Part shown: piece by piece, positions 25,203 to 32,604 of the stretch
Numbering within the stretch: position 1 is the first letter of the stretch
Layout: each line of letters begins with the position of its first letter
From: a virus
IMG/VR virus record: IMGVR_UViG_3300047157_000155
Location: 1 to 34,327 of that record
Reading direction: 5' to 3' (one strand)
Length of the DNA stretch: 34,327 bases
Translations under genes and position numbers: made by a program
The notes under the pieces: generated by a model
The model's database searches: none
What the model was told of the DNA's origin: nothing
The model's input: the letters and a program-made list of their open reading frames with translations, nothing else

Positions 25203-26841
25203 CTATAGATCCTCCAAGACTTACACCGGCAGGTTCAAAAACGCATTGGCTGCCGGTGCGAGCCTTCTGCTTTTTCTCGTAGGCGGCTACGAGTGGATGT
25301 ACGGGTTTTTCAATCACGACTTCTTTAGGTCTGTGATATCTAGGTTCTGAGGCCACAAGATATTCAACACATTGCACAGCATGACACTCACCCTTTGTGT
25401 TGGGCTGGTCAGTAATGATCCTTGTCCCATTAACCATGTTTGTTTTCTTGCGGTACTTCTTGAGTTCCCGTTCGAGGTTGGGACATGCGTTTCTGAGAAA
25501 CCGCAGCTTTGGTGTGCCCTCTGGGCGAATCGTAAGTGCAGCCATAACCTGACCAACGCGAGCCGCGACGTTGTCATAACCCAATTGGAAAGACCAGCCA
25601 GTCTGAGCACTGCGTATGTCATGTTCTCGAAATGCATCCGTGTATTGAGTACCGACTTGCTTTCCACTACCCATCTCATGAATAGCGGATCCATGCTTAT
25701 CTATTATCATCCCCTGTAATTGCTGTACTCCCAACTTGATCTTCACTTTTTCTGCAAAACTCCTTGCCGTTGCCTGTCTCACGTAGACTTCGTCGTATAC
25801 CAAGAGCATTGATTCATCAGGTGGAACTGCCATAAAGACGCCCGCAGCAACCTGATAGCCAGGATCGACAGCAAGATAGCGAGTCCAATCCATAGGAACC
25901 TGCAAATGAGGCAGATCTTCACGGCTAAAACCGTGAGAATACATGTTGAAACTAGGGTACACAGACAACGAATCGAAGGTGAATTCACCCTCTGCACGCT
26001 GACGAACAACATCAGCACCCTGAGCAGACCACCTCTCGATCATCTTGGTCTTTTCTTTTGGATCGATGTGGACGTTGTCCAGGAATCTAAACCTGAACTG
26101 CTCTATGTTCTTTTCGCCTTCTTTCTTTTCTTCTGCCTCTGCTCGTTCGCTTAGGTTGAGTAGCCATTCCGCATTCGAGTGCGGCATAGCGGCAACCCAT
26201 AGCCGGCCCTTCCTGTCTGCCAATCTGGCTTGCAGTTCACCGATCCAAATGTCGCTTTGTATTTCTTCATCGATTAAGCATGCATCTAAGGAGAATCCTT
26301 GTGGCACTACCCCGTCCGAACTGAACGCCATAATCTTGTAGCCATTCACTAACTCGCAATATGAAAAGTAATTAGCACTTTTCATCTGCCAACTCATCTT
26401 CTTGATGAATCTCTTTGGTATCAGTGCGGGTGCCGGCTTCTTTTCTTTTTCCCTGTGTCCGTCGTTTTCTGGATCGTATGCCCTCCACTGCCCTGTGGTG
26501 TCATCTTTAATGATGTCGAATGCACCAGGCTTAAAAAGATACGGATAGACAACCTGCCCCACATGTGCCCAATTTCTGCCAACCACCGCTGCAACGCCGT
26601 CTTTTTTGGGGAACTTGTTGTAAGGATCTTGTCCTGTCACAGCACGAGCAAACTCAACAAAAGCAGCACAAGATTTACCAGAACGGTTACCACCAAGAAT
26701 GAGACGTTCAGAAGCCATGCTCGCATGAAACGGCTCCTGATACGGAGCAGCCTTATACAGCCTGAGTCCTTCCGTTTTACGAGAAGCTAACTCAGTTGTT
26801 AGATCCATCAACTCATTACGTTTATGCTGCGATATCCCCAT
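25189..26841 (-). CDS. terL: Terminase large subunit (550 aa)
   Basis: This is the packaging motor ATPase and nuclease. A Walker A motif GGNRSGKS lies at residues 50-57, and Walker B ACLIDEE at about 187-193. A coupling-type segment AAMPHSNAEWL follows near 217-227. The C-terminal RNase H-like nuclease begins near 320, with LAVDPG (Asp 326) and GMIIDKHG (Asp 381) as two of the metal-binding acidic residues. The 550-residue length is normal. The ATG at 26841 lies 20 bases inside the end of the HNH gene and has only a weak AGGTG site, so expression may depend on coupling. It would cut concatemers and pump DNA through the portal encoded just downstream. Confidence 0.96.
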   Translation of the reverse strand: MGISQHKRNELMDLTTELASRKTEGLRLYKAAPYQEPFHASMASERLILGGNRSGKSCAAFVEFARAVTGQDPYNKFPKKDGVAAVVGRNWAHVGQVVYPYLFKPGAFDIIKDDTTGQWRAYDPENDGHREKEKKPAPALIPKRFIKKMSWQMKSANYFSYCELVNGYKIMAFSSDGVVPQGFSLDACLIDEEIQSDIWIGELQARLADRKGRLWVAAMPHSNAEWLLNLSERAEAEEKKEGEKNIEQFRFRFLDNVHIDPKEKTKMIERWSAQGADVVRQRAEGEFTFDSLSVYPSFNMYSHGFSREDLPHLQVPMDWTRYLAVDPGYQVAAGVFMAVPPDESMLLVYDEVYVRQATARSFAEKVKIKLGVQQLQGMIIDKHGSAIHEMGSGKQVGTQYTDAFREHDIRSAQTGWSFQLGYDNVAARVGQVMAALTIRPEGTPKLRFLRNACPNLERELKKYRKKTNMVNGTRIITDQPNTKGECHAVQCVEYLVASEPRYHRPKEVVIEKPVHPLVAAYEKKQKARTGSQCVFEPAGVSLGGSIDVSY

Positions 26842-27541
26842 CTACTCGTGCACCTTTTGAAAGGTTTTCTTTTGCCCACAGCGGTTGATAATTTGTGTAA
26901 TGGGCAGCCTGAAGGTACTGCTCTCTCACGGTCAGATCAAATGACGCAAGTGGTTGAATGTGGTCTAAGTGCCATCCTTTATGCGACCAATTGGCCCATG
27001 TCATTCCTGGTGAGAACTTTCCCTCGATGTACACACGAAATTCTTCAAGAGTGCAACCAAGATCACGCACGCCCGATCCAGTCTTGGCACCATTTCTTAA
27101 TGCCTTGAGTAAACGGTTCCGAAGGCGATGGGATAGCTTGACTTGCAGTACATCCTTTGTGCGATTGAAATAATCTCGCTTTTGAGCACGAACTCGTTCG
27201 GGATTGTTTTTTCTCCACCGATTGCTTGCGTTTTGACACTGCTTCGTGTTGGATTGATAGTGCTCTTTTCGATAATTCTTTTTATATTCTGCGTTAGCCC
27301 GATACCACTTTGCGTCTTTTTCTTTTAATTTGTCAGCGTTTTCGGCGTGATATTTTGCATTGTATTTTTCAGTCGTTGCACGATACCTCTTACGTTGCAA
27401 TTTCCTGCACTCACGGCATCGAACGCAAAGGTCATCTGGTTTTGATTTGTCTTTATTAAAGCTGCCAACAAGTAAAACCTGTTTGCAATCAAAACATTCC
27501 TTGCTTTTTCCAGATCCAGCGTTAGCATTGCTTTTAGCCAT
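26822..27541 (-). CDS. HNH endonuclease with N-terminal zinc ribbon (239 aa)
   Basis: From the ATG at 27541 (AAGGAG six bases upstream) the 239-residue protein has a zinc ribbon C16xxC19, C39, C42xxC45, a long Lys/Arg/Tyr-rich helical linker, and an HNH core with HLDHIQPLASFDL (D183, H184) followed by HYTNYQPLWAKENLSKGAR (H204, N207, N216). This matches the free-standing HNH nucleases common in cyanophage-like genomes. The same frame is open further up to an ATG at 27640 that also has GGAGG at six bases, which would give 272 residues, so the start is uncertain. It lies between the putative small terminase and the large terminase, a common place for homing endonucleases. Its last bases overlap the terminase start. 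Confidence 0.88.
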   Translation of the reverse strand: MAKSNANAGSGKSKECFDCKQVLLVGSFNKDKSKPDDLCVRCRECRKLQRKRYRATTEKYNAKYHAENADKLKEKDAKWYRANAEYKKNYRKEHYQSNTKQCQNASNRWRKNNPERVRAQKRDYFNRTKDVLQVKLSHRLRNRLLKALRNGAKTGSGVRDLGCTLEEFRVYIEGKFSPGMTWANWSHKGWHLDHIQPLASFDLTVREQYLQAAHYTNYQPLWAKENLSKGARVDGDIAA

Positions 27542-27662
27542 GACGACTCCTTCATAGTCAGATTGGTTAGAGATGCCGTCTGGAGTACCATTCCAGTCGG
27601 CTTCTCGCATTTTACGGCAATCTAACTGTCCGTCAAACATCCGGTTCCTCCAAACCTGGCTG

Positions 27663-28226
27663 TTACTCGTCGTCCTCGAAGGTTTCCTCAAAGGCTTCCG
27701 ACAAGCGATTAGATATGGCTTTCTCAGATAGCTGAAAGTCTTGTGCGGCTTCTCTCAGCTTTTCATCGAGGGCTTCTTCTAACTCATCCTCGTTCCACAA
27801 CTCGAGTGCCTTCCGGTCGCCGCCCACTTCCGTATTGCTTTGCACAAGTCGAGTGAGCATTTCCAGTGCCTTTGAACGCATTGCACCACCAGGTTTACTC
27901 TCAAACAGTTGCTTCATAAGTAAAGCTGATAATCCGTTCACGCCCCCAACCAGATCCATGCAACTCTCGAGCAACTCGGCACTGTGCGGTATTTTGCTTC
28001 CGCCCTTCCTGGCCTCCTTGCAGTACACATCCAAGATCTGCTCTTCCGTCTTTTGCATGACGGCCTGCCTGCGTTCGTTCTCCTCCGCCTTCTTTCGGCT
28101 ACGACGTTTAGCGACACAATGAACGCAGACATGACGTGCCTTCTTGAAAACCGGAAAATTGACTTCTGTGAACTCAAACTCCTGAGCACAATCCCGGCAC
28201 ATGCGTTTTTCTTTTTCGTCACTCAT
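27663..28226 (-). CDS. Zinc-finger protein in small-terminase position (187 aa)
   Basis: I choose the ATG at 28226 (MSDEKEKRM). A GTG at 28253 would lie inside the preceding gene. Near residues 9-40 are CRDC and CVHC pairs about 22 residues apart, a zinc ribbon, followed by a Lys/Arg helix. The C-terminal ~130 residues are all helical and acidic (LLESCMDLVGGVNGLSALLM, then an Asp/Glu-rich end EETFEDDE). Small terminases are often helical DNA-binding oligomers just upstream of terL, so position and a possible N-terminal DNA-binding element fit. No helix-turn-helix is obvious. The finger resembles the one on the adjacent HNH protein. The call is provisional. Confidence 0.55.
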   Translation of the reverse strand: MSDEKEKRMCRDCAQEFEFTEVNFPVFKKARHVCVHCVAKRRSRKKAEENERRQAVMQKTEEQILDVYCKEARKGGSKIPHSAELLESCMDLVGGVNGLSALLMKQLFESKPGGAMRSKALEMLTRLVQSNTEVGGDRKALELWNEDELEEALDEKLREAAQDFQLSEKAISNRLSEAFEETFEDDE

Positions 28227-28230
28227 GGCA

Positions 28231-28737
28231 TTACCTGTTACCGTTGGATCCACCTATGCGTTGGCCGTTACGATCAAATAGATTTATGCTAGGTGCGTTG
28301 GCATAAAGCCCTTGAAGAGGATTATCTGTGTTCCCCATACCGTTGAAGTTCGGTATTCTGCTAGCATCTGCCGTGTACTTTGTTGCATCGTTCTGTAACT
28401 CTGCGGCGTAGCGACGATCTGCGGAATCCATCATCATCTTATTCTCGGGAAGGTCCATCTGACGATCTTCTCTCATCAGATTCTCTTGACGGTTCGCAGT
28501 CTCTGACAGTCGCAACGCCTGTTGCATGGTGTTGCCGGCTTCTTGGGATGCCATGCGACCACGATCATGACCCACGCCCATTCCGACGTTCTGGCCGGGT
28601 TGCACCGAATGCCCTGCCTGACCATCTACTCGTGCGTTGTTGGCTGCGTCTTGGTAATGGTCTGCTCGTGCGGCTTCGTTGTATGCGAGTTGTCGCAAAG
28701 GGCTTTCGCTGTAGTCTCTGTAATTTCCATATCCCAT
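28231..28737 (-). CDS. Unassigned Asn/Gln/Met-rich protein (168 aa)
   Basis: The ATG at 28737 follows a GGAG site. The 168 residues are hydrophilic, rich in Asn, Gln, Arg, Ala and Met, without Cys. They look like helical stretches (about 45-110) ending in a flexible tail (NLFDRNGQRIGG). I recognise no family. Being just before the packaging genes, it may be a small virion or packaging accessory protein. Confidence 0.68.
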   Translation of the reverse strand: MGYGNYRDYSESPLRQLAYNEAARADHYQDAANNARVDGQAGHSVQPGQNVGMGVGHDRGRMASQEAGNTMQQALRLSETANRQENLMREDRQMDLPENKMMMDSADRRYAAELQNDATKYTADASRIPNFNGMGNTDNPLQGLYANAPSINLFDRNGQRIGGSNGNR

Positions 28738-28747
28738 GATTTTTCTC

Positions 28748-28927
28748 CTAAACGTAATATTCTAAGTCCCAAATGCTGGTGTAGTCATCCTTTCCAAACA
28801 CTTTATTTTCGTTAGTTGATTTCATTATGCCGGTACGCGGTGCTGCTTGCTCTAGGTTCGGGAATGAGTGCGGAGGCATCGATGGTCCTTGTTTCGGGCC
28901 ATCACCCCTCTCTGTTATTCTTGGCAT
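28748..28927 (-). CDS. Small unassigned protein (59 aa)
   Basis: I take the ATG at 28927, which follows the upstream stop by one base (TGA G ATG) and has AGGTGG close by. The GTG at 28948 would extend into the previous gene. The 59 residues are Pro/Gly-rich at the start and end with an aromatic acidic strand (TSIWDLEYYV). No family is recognised. It is tightly coupled to its neighbours, which supports it as real. Confidence 0.6.
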   Translation of the reverse strand: MPRITERGDGPKQGPSMPPHSFPNLEQAAPRTGIMKSTNENKVFGKDDYTSIWDLEYYV

Positions 28928-28928
28928 C

Positions 28929-29597
28929 TCACCACCTAGCGGATGCACGCCTCGTCATTGGATCGTGATTCCGATCAGCATTAGGAGGAATGTTAAATAC
29001 GGCATCATTGACTGCCTGCTGATTGTCATGACCACGCACATCAACAAGAGGCTCTTGTGCTGGCGGGGCTGGCTGTTGCGGACCTCCCTGTTCATCAGCA
29101 TCTTTTTTGAGCAGTACATGCGATGCCAGCTTCTTGCGGCCAAATGATTTCGATGTCGAACCAGGCGACGAAGACGACGAAATGGATTCGCTGGAAACGC
29201 GAACAGGAGGTAAACCGTTCCCGCTGTTGTAGGCGTCAAGATATTGCTGCATTGACCTGATGCTGTTTTGCAACGCCGGAATCTTCATCGGATCGCTTAA
29301 TGCAACATCGACAAAGCTGCCCTTTGCGGCTTGCACTGCTTGGGCAACCTTCGCCGCTTCGTCCATTCCAGTGTAATCGAACGAACGACTGACAGATCCA
29401 CTGCTAGAGCCTCGATTTGTAGAACTGCCTGTCACTTCAGGATTACCAAACACATCATAACCAGACGTGTCGTGCTTGCCCGTTGGACGCATTGCATCTA
29501 TTCGTGCTGTCGTCTTGCGTGCCTCTTCTTCAAGCGTGGCGTTTTCCAGCACTTGTGCTGGACTTAACCCTTTCGGATGACTCCATCCTGTAGTCAT
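28929..29597 (-). CDS. Ser-rich unassigned protein (222 aa)
   Basis: The ATG at 29597 overlaps the upstream stop in a TAATG junction with a GGGGATG stretch just before it. The 222-residue protein has an N-terminal helix (LENATLEEEARKTTARIDAM), a Gly/Ser/Thr-rich linker, a central helical region (about 75-120, ending MQQYLDAYNSGNG), a second run of serines and a basic motif (SKSFGRKKLASHVLL), then a Pro/Gln tail. I recognise no family. It is probably a minor structural or assembly protein by position. Confidence 0.68.
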   Translation of the reverse strand: MTTGWSHPKGLSPAQVLENATLEEEARKTTARIDAMRPTGKHDTSGYDVFGNPEVTGSSTNRGSSSGSVSRSFDYTGMDEAAKVAQAVQAAKGSFVDVALSDPMKIPALQNSIRSMQQYLDAYNSGNGLPPVRVSSESISSSSSPGSTSKSFGRKKLASHVLLKKDADEQGGPQQPAPPAQEPLVDVRGHDNQQAVNDAVFNIPPNADRNHDPMTRRASARW

Positions 29598-29824
29598 TAT
29601 TTCATCCCCTTCATAGCCTTAGTCAGGCGTTGGTCCCAATTGATTTTTGCTTGGGCAGTGCCGGAAACAGGGAGACGCTTAGGGCTAGAAAGATTGGCAA
29701 CAGGCGACCTAACCTTACGACCCTTACTGGATCGAAGGCGGCCACTATTACCCAACGCCTTCTTGAACGCAGGACCGTCACTGGCCTTACTAGGAAGATC
29801 GACAATTGGATCAGTTAATGACAT
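29597..29824 (-). CDS. Small basic protein directly after the terminator (75 aa)
   Basis: The ATG at 29824 has GAGG six bases upstream. A TTG two codons earlier is less likely. The 75 residues are Lys/Arg/Ser-rich with little hydrophobic core, apart from a C-terminal stretch WDQRLTKAMKGMK. No family is recognised. Its ribosome-binding site begins almost at the end of the intrinsic terminator at 29838-29869, so its transcripts must come from read-through or from a promoter within an upstream gene. Confidence 0.62.
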   Translation of the reverse strand: MSLTDPIVDLPSKASDGPAFKKALGNSGRLRSSKGRKVRSPVANLSSPKRLPVSGTAQAKINWDQRLTKAMKGMK

Positions 29825-29837
29825 ATTCAACCTCTAC

Positions 29838-29869
29838 AAAAAACGGCAGGAGACCTAAGCCACCTGCCG
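29838..29869 (-). terminator. Rho-independent terminator
   Basis: Read on the minus strand, a perfect 7-base stem CGGCAGG / CCTGCCG with a 12-base loop is followed at once by TTTTTT (positions 29843-29838). The stem is at 29869-29863 and 29850-29844. It lies after the exported-protein gene and stands alone in the window. It should end or attenuate transcription of the scaffold-capsid block before the packaging genes. Confidence 0.85.
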
Positions 29870-29897
29870 CTTCTGTCCCCTTCCCCAAAGAGATGTA

Positions 29898-30308
29898 TTA
29901 ATCGTTTGCAACCTTTTCGAGCACACTCTCAAGTTTGCAGTTTGCTTCTTCTCGAAGTTCGTCTGCTCTGTCGTGACCGCGATCACAACGTCGTTCAACC
30001 CTTCGATCAATGCGATTAGCCTTACCCTTTAACATGACAACCTGTGCAGCTTCAAAAGCAAGACGTGCTCGCTCTATCTTCTGACGAACAGTAGGTTCCG
30101 AGTCAGGATAAAACCGACCACCCGGTGCATACTTCCGATGCGTCTCTTCTTCCTCACAAGGATCTTCCTTCTGACGAATAGGACCACGCTTCACTGGGGC
30201 TTTTTCTGCAGCTGTTACTGAACGACCGGCCTTGCTGTTATGGCAGTCAGAAGCCCCCATAGTGCAAGGAACAATCAAGCAAGCAACAACTAAAAGAAAA
30301 CGATACAT
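29898..30308 (-). CDS. Exported Cys-containing charged protein (136 aa)
   Basis: I take the ATG at 30308 (MYRFLLVVACLIVPCTMGAS), the second of two close ATGs, since GGAG is then at workable spacing. The first 20 residues are a signal peptide, with likely cleavage after a Gly-Ala-Ser. A Cys three residues into the mature part (SDC) and one at VPC could suggest lipidation, but no canonical lipobox is visible. The mature part is very charged and helical (VRQKIERARLAFEAAQ) with further Cys near residues 51, 109 and 126. It could be a periplasmic or spanin-like lysis protein, or a virion-associated exported protein. This is not established. The intrinsic terminator follows. Confidence 0.7.
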   Translation of the reverse strand: MYRFLLVVACLIVPCTMGASDCHNSKAGRSVTAAEKAPVKRGPIRQKEDPCEEEETHRKYAPGGRFYPDSEPTVRQKIERARLAFEAAQVVMLKGKANRIDRRVERRCDRGHDRADELREEANCKLESVLEKVAND

Positions 30309-30326
30309 TGTCATACTCCGTAAAAG

Positions 30327-30734
30327 TTAAGCAGGTCCACCGTCTGAGTAGTACACGCGAGTGCCTGCATCAAAATCAGTGGTGATTGGTCCATCAATCA
30401 CTGCCCAGAAAAGTTCATTGACTGGTACGTCTCTTTCGAGGTACTCATCAACCTTTCCTGTGTATCCGTCAGCAGTGACATCAGCACCTGCAACAAGTGC
30501 AGAACCAGTGTCATTCTTCAGGCAAACACAAGTTACGACTTGATTACTCAGAACTGCCCCTGTGTTTGGATTCACATCAGGGAAACCCTTTTGTCGTTGT
30601 CGTTGGTTGTCGCCGGTCGTTGGACCAGCTTGATCTCGATATTCCCAAGCCTGCTCTGGGGTGGTGCCCCAAGATCGGCCATACACCCATCCACGATTAA
30701 ATGGTGGATCAAGATGATATGCATTATCTGGCAT
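30327..30734 (-). CDS. Head-associated protein paralogous to the preceding gene (135 aa)
   Basis: The ATG at 30734 has AAGGA six to seven bases upstream. The 135 residues include GFPDVNPNTG, VVTCVCLKN, DGYTGKVDEYLE and ELFWAVIDGP. The preceding gene has VFPDVDPSIT, MVTCVAVRN, DGYTGIVDEYLS and EIFWLVIKGL in the same order, so the two are clear paralogues by eye. This copy is the short form without the Ig-like extension. Sitting immediately after the major capsid gene, they are most simply head decoration or cement proteins, but this is inference. Confidence 0.75.
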   Translation of the reverse strand: MPDNAYHLDPPFNRGWVYGRSWGTTPEQAWEYRDQAGPTTGDNQRQRQKGFPDVNPNTGAVLSNQVVTCVCLKNDTGSALVAGADVTADGYTGKVDEYLERDVPVNELFWAVIDGPITTDFDAGTRVYYSDGGPA

Positions 30735-30746
30735 TGTTTAGTTCCT

Positions 30747-31442
30747 TTACGATACTGTGACTGAGAGTTCTGCTTGTTGCGATGGTCCGTCTGTCACACC
30801 TGGATCGGTCGAACCGACAACACAGGTGACGCTTGCTGGACCCGTACCACCAAAAGTGACCTGACAAGTGTCAGAAGTTCCAGCTTCAATACTGGCAGCA
30901 ACACCATCCACTGACCATTGGTAGGTCATGCCGGCGGCATCGCCATCAGTTGTGGCTGCATACTCTTTTGTGTCCCCGTTGTTAGCAACTGAATCACCAG
31001 AAACGGTGACGTTGCCAATCGTTACTTCCGGTGGTGCTGGAACAAGAGTTCCATCAGGACCACCGGCTGCACGATCACGAGCAACTGGATCGGCACTGAG
31101 GTCTGTGCTATACAAACCTTTAATGACCAACCAAAAGATCTCCGTTGGTTTCACAGGCTTGCTGAGATATTCATCAACAATGCCGGTGTAACCATCGAGA
31201 GACTGCTCGCTGCCAACAGCTAATTCACTGTCAGTAGTGTTACGAACAGCCACACAAGTGACCATTTCGTTTGAATACTGCTTGTTTCCTCTCGTGATGC
31301 TTGGGTCCACGTCCGGGAATACCTTCACGGACTGACGAACTCGTTCACCAGCGAGATACGAAGGAGATCTTCTCTCCCAGTGGTTCCACTGCGTTACAAG
31401 CAGTTCCCCACGACCGAATCCTGGATCTATGAGTAGTCCCAT
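30747..31442 (-). CDS. Head-associated protein with C-terminal Ig-like domain (231 aa)
   Basis: The ATG at 31442 lies two bases after the capsid stop with an AGGTG site. Residues about 40-125 form the domain shared with the next gene (see its entry). From about residue 135 on, the sequence (PEVTIGNVTVSGDSV, then GDTKEYAATTDGD, TYQWSVDGVAA, ASVTCVVGSTD, AELSVTVS) has the strand pattern of a PKD/BIG-type Ig-like domain, common on exposed phage capsid and tail proteins. The Ig-like part likely projects from the capsid surface, perhaps binding host or particle surfaces. Confidence 0.75.
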   Translation of the reverse strand: MGLLIDPGFGRGELLVTQWNHWERRSPSYLAGERVRQSVKVFPDVDPSITRGNKQYSNEMVTCVAVRNTTDSELAVGSEQSLDGYTGIVDEYLSKPVKPTEIFWLVIKGLYSTDLSADPVARDRAAGGPDGTLVPAPPEVTIGNVTVSGDSVANNGDTKEYAATTDGDAAGMTYQWSVDGVAASIEAGTSDTCQVTFGGTGPASVTCVVGSTDPGVTDGPSQQAELSVTVS

Positions 31443-31444
31443 GC

Positions 31445-32568
31445 TTATACACCTACTTCTTGAACAATCTTGAAGAACGAACGAGGAGAAACGAATTTCA
31501 GGTTAGCGAGTACGCTAGCAACGTAACGATATGCCTGATTAGTTTCTGAAAAATATGGTCCATCAGACTGAATGATCTGAGGCTGCATCGAGTGCAACGC
31601 GATGTTGTCAGTGCTAAGACCATAACCGCAACCGACAGGAACATTATATTCCGTCGATACTTCGCAACCATCGATCTCGTATACATCGGAAAATCCAAAA
31701 GATTTCAGACCGTTTGTCTTAGAAACAATAGTTCGTTCTTTAGCATCAAGGTTGTTGAGGCTATCGATGAACATACGACGATCAAGCATGACAAGATTAA
31801 TGCCAGCTTCTTTAGTGTCGTTTCGTCGTGCTTGATGAATGCCTTCTCGCATTGCTTCAACACAATTCTCAGCCCAAGTGGTTCCACTAAAAGAAGAACT
31901 CAAGGCGTTGACAATAATGGGCGAGTAGTAATCGTACTCTGGGTCGCATTGTGCGTCAGGCCATGCACCATCAGATGTCTGTGAACCAGCGATAGCACCA
32001 AGTTCAGTGCTAAGACCAGCGTAAACATCTTTAGGAGCAAGGAAACGATCCGCTGCTTGAATTGCGGCGTTTGTGCTACCATCAGCAATGTCAATTGAAC
32101 CGTCGTAACCAAACATCGAATCAAGACCTTGAAAGCGAAGTTCGTTACCAGGAGCATCACCATCGGTGTAAACTTCTGCAGCAAGTTTTTGCTCAATGGA
32201 AGTTTGAAGACGTGTTGACATTTTTCCAGCAACATCGATCAACGCCTGCTGACCTCTGTTGGAAAGCATCTCTCGAACGTACAGCATATCAGTACTTTGA
32301 TACCCTCGATAGTCGAGAGCAGCAGTCTGCCAGAGATTGTGTCGTGCGAAGTTACGAGGAGTCTCTCCATCGTTTCCGGAAACTGGCTGCTGACGGAATT
32401 GGATTTCCCATGAGAACCCACGTCCACTCTGGTTAGTTAAAACATTACCGCCCGACTCGATCATTGAGTAGATTCGGTATCGGCGTAGGGTGGCCTGCTC
32501 TTCTCCTCACGGAGGTAGTTTGTAATCGTAGTGGCTACAGCCCTAGCCCAATCAGTTGTTGAGGCCAT
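31445..32568 (-). CDS. Major capsid protein, with an apparent frameshift near its N-terminus
   Basis: A strong AAGGAG six bases before the ATG at 32568 starts MASTTDWARAVATTITNYLREE, the expected N-terminus of this capsid type. That frame stops at 32461. The next frame, open from 32506, reads GEEQATLRRYRIYS and continues into MIESGGN, GRGFSWEIQFRQQ, DYRGYQSTDML, REMLSNRGQQALIDVAGKMS and LAAEVYTDGDAPGN, then to the stop at 31445. The whole matches my memory of HK97-fold capsids in uncultured phages, at about 374 residues joined. A start at 32464 would lack a ribosome site and lose the N-terminal arm. I infer a single-base loss or a -1 shift between 32461 and 32506. Position after the scaffold supports the call. 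Confidence 0.85.
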
Positions 32569-32604
32569 TCTCTTAACTCCTTAGTTAAATTAAAATACGT
32601 TTCG

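Noticed and set aside
32569-32604. AT-rich stretch between scaffold and capsid as a promoter
   Set aside because: Only weak -35/-10-like hexamers at poor spacing are present. This could be a simple AT-rich spacer.
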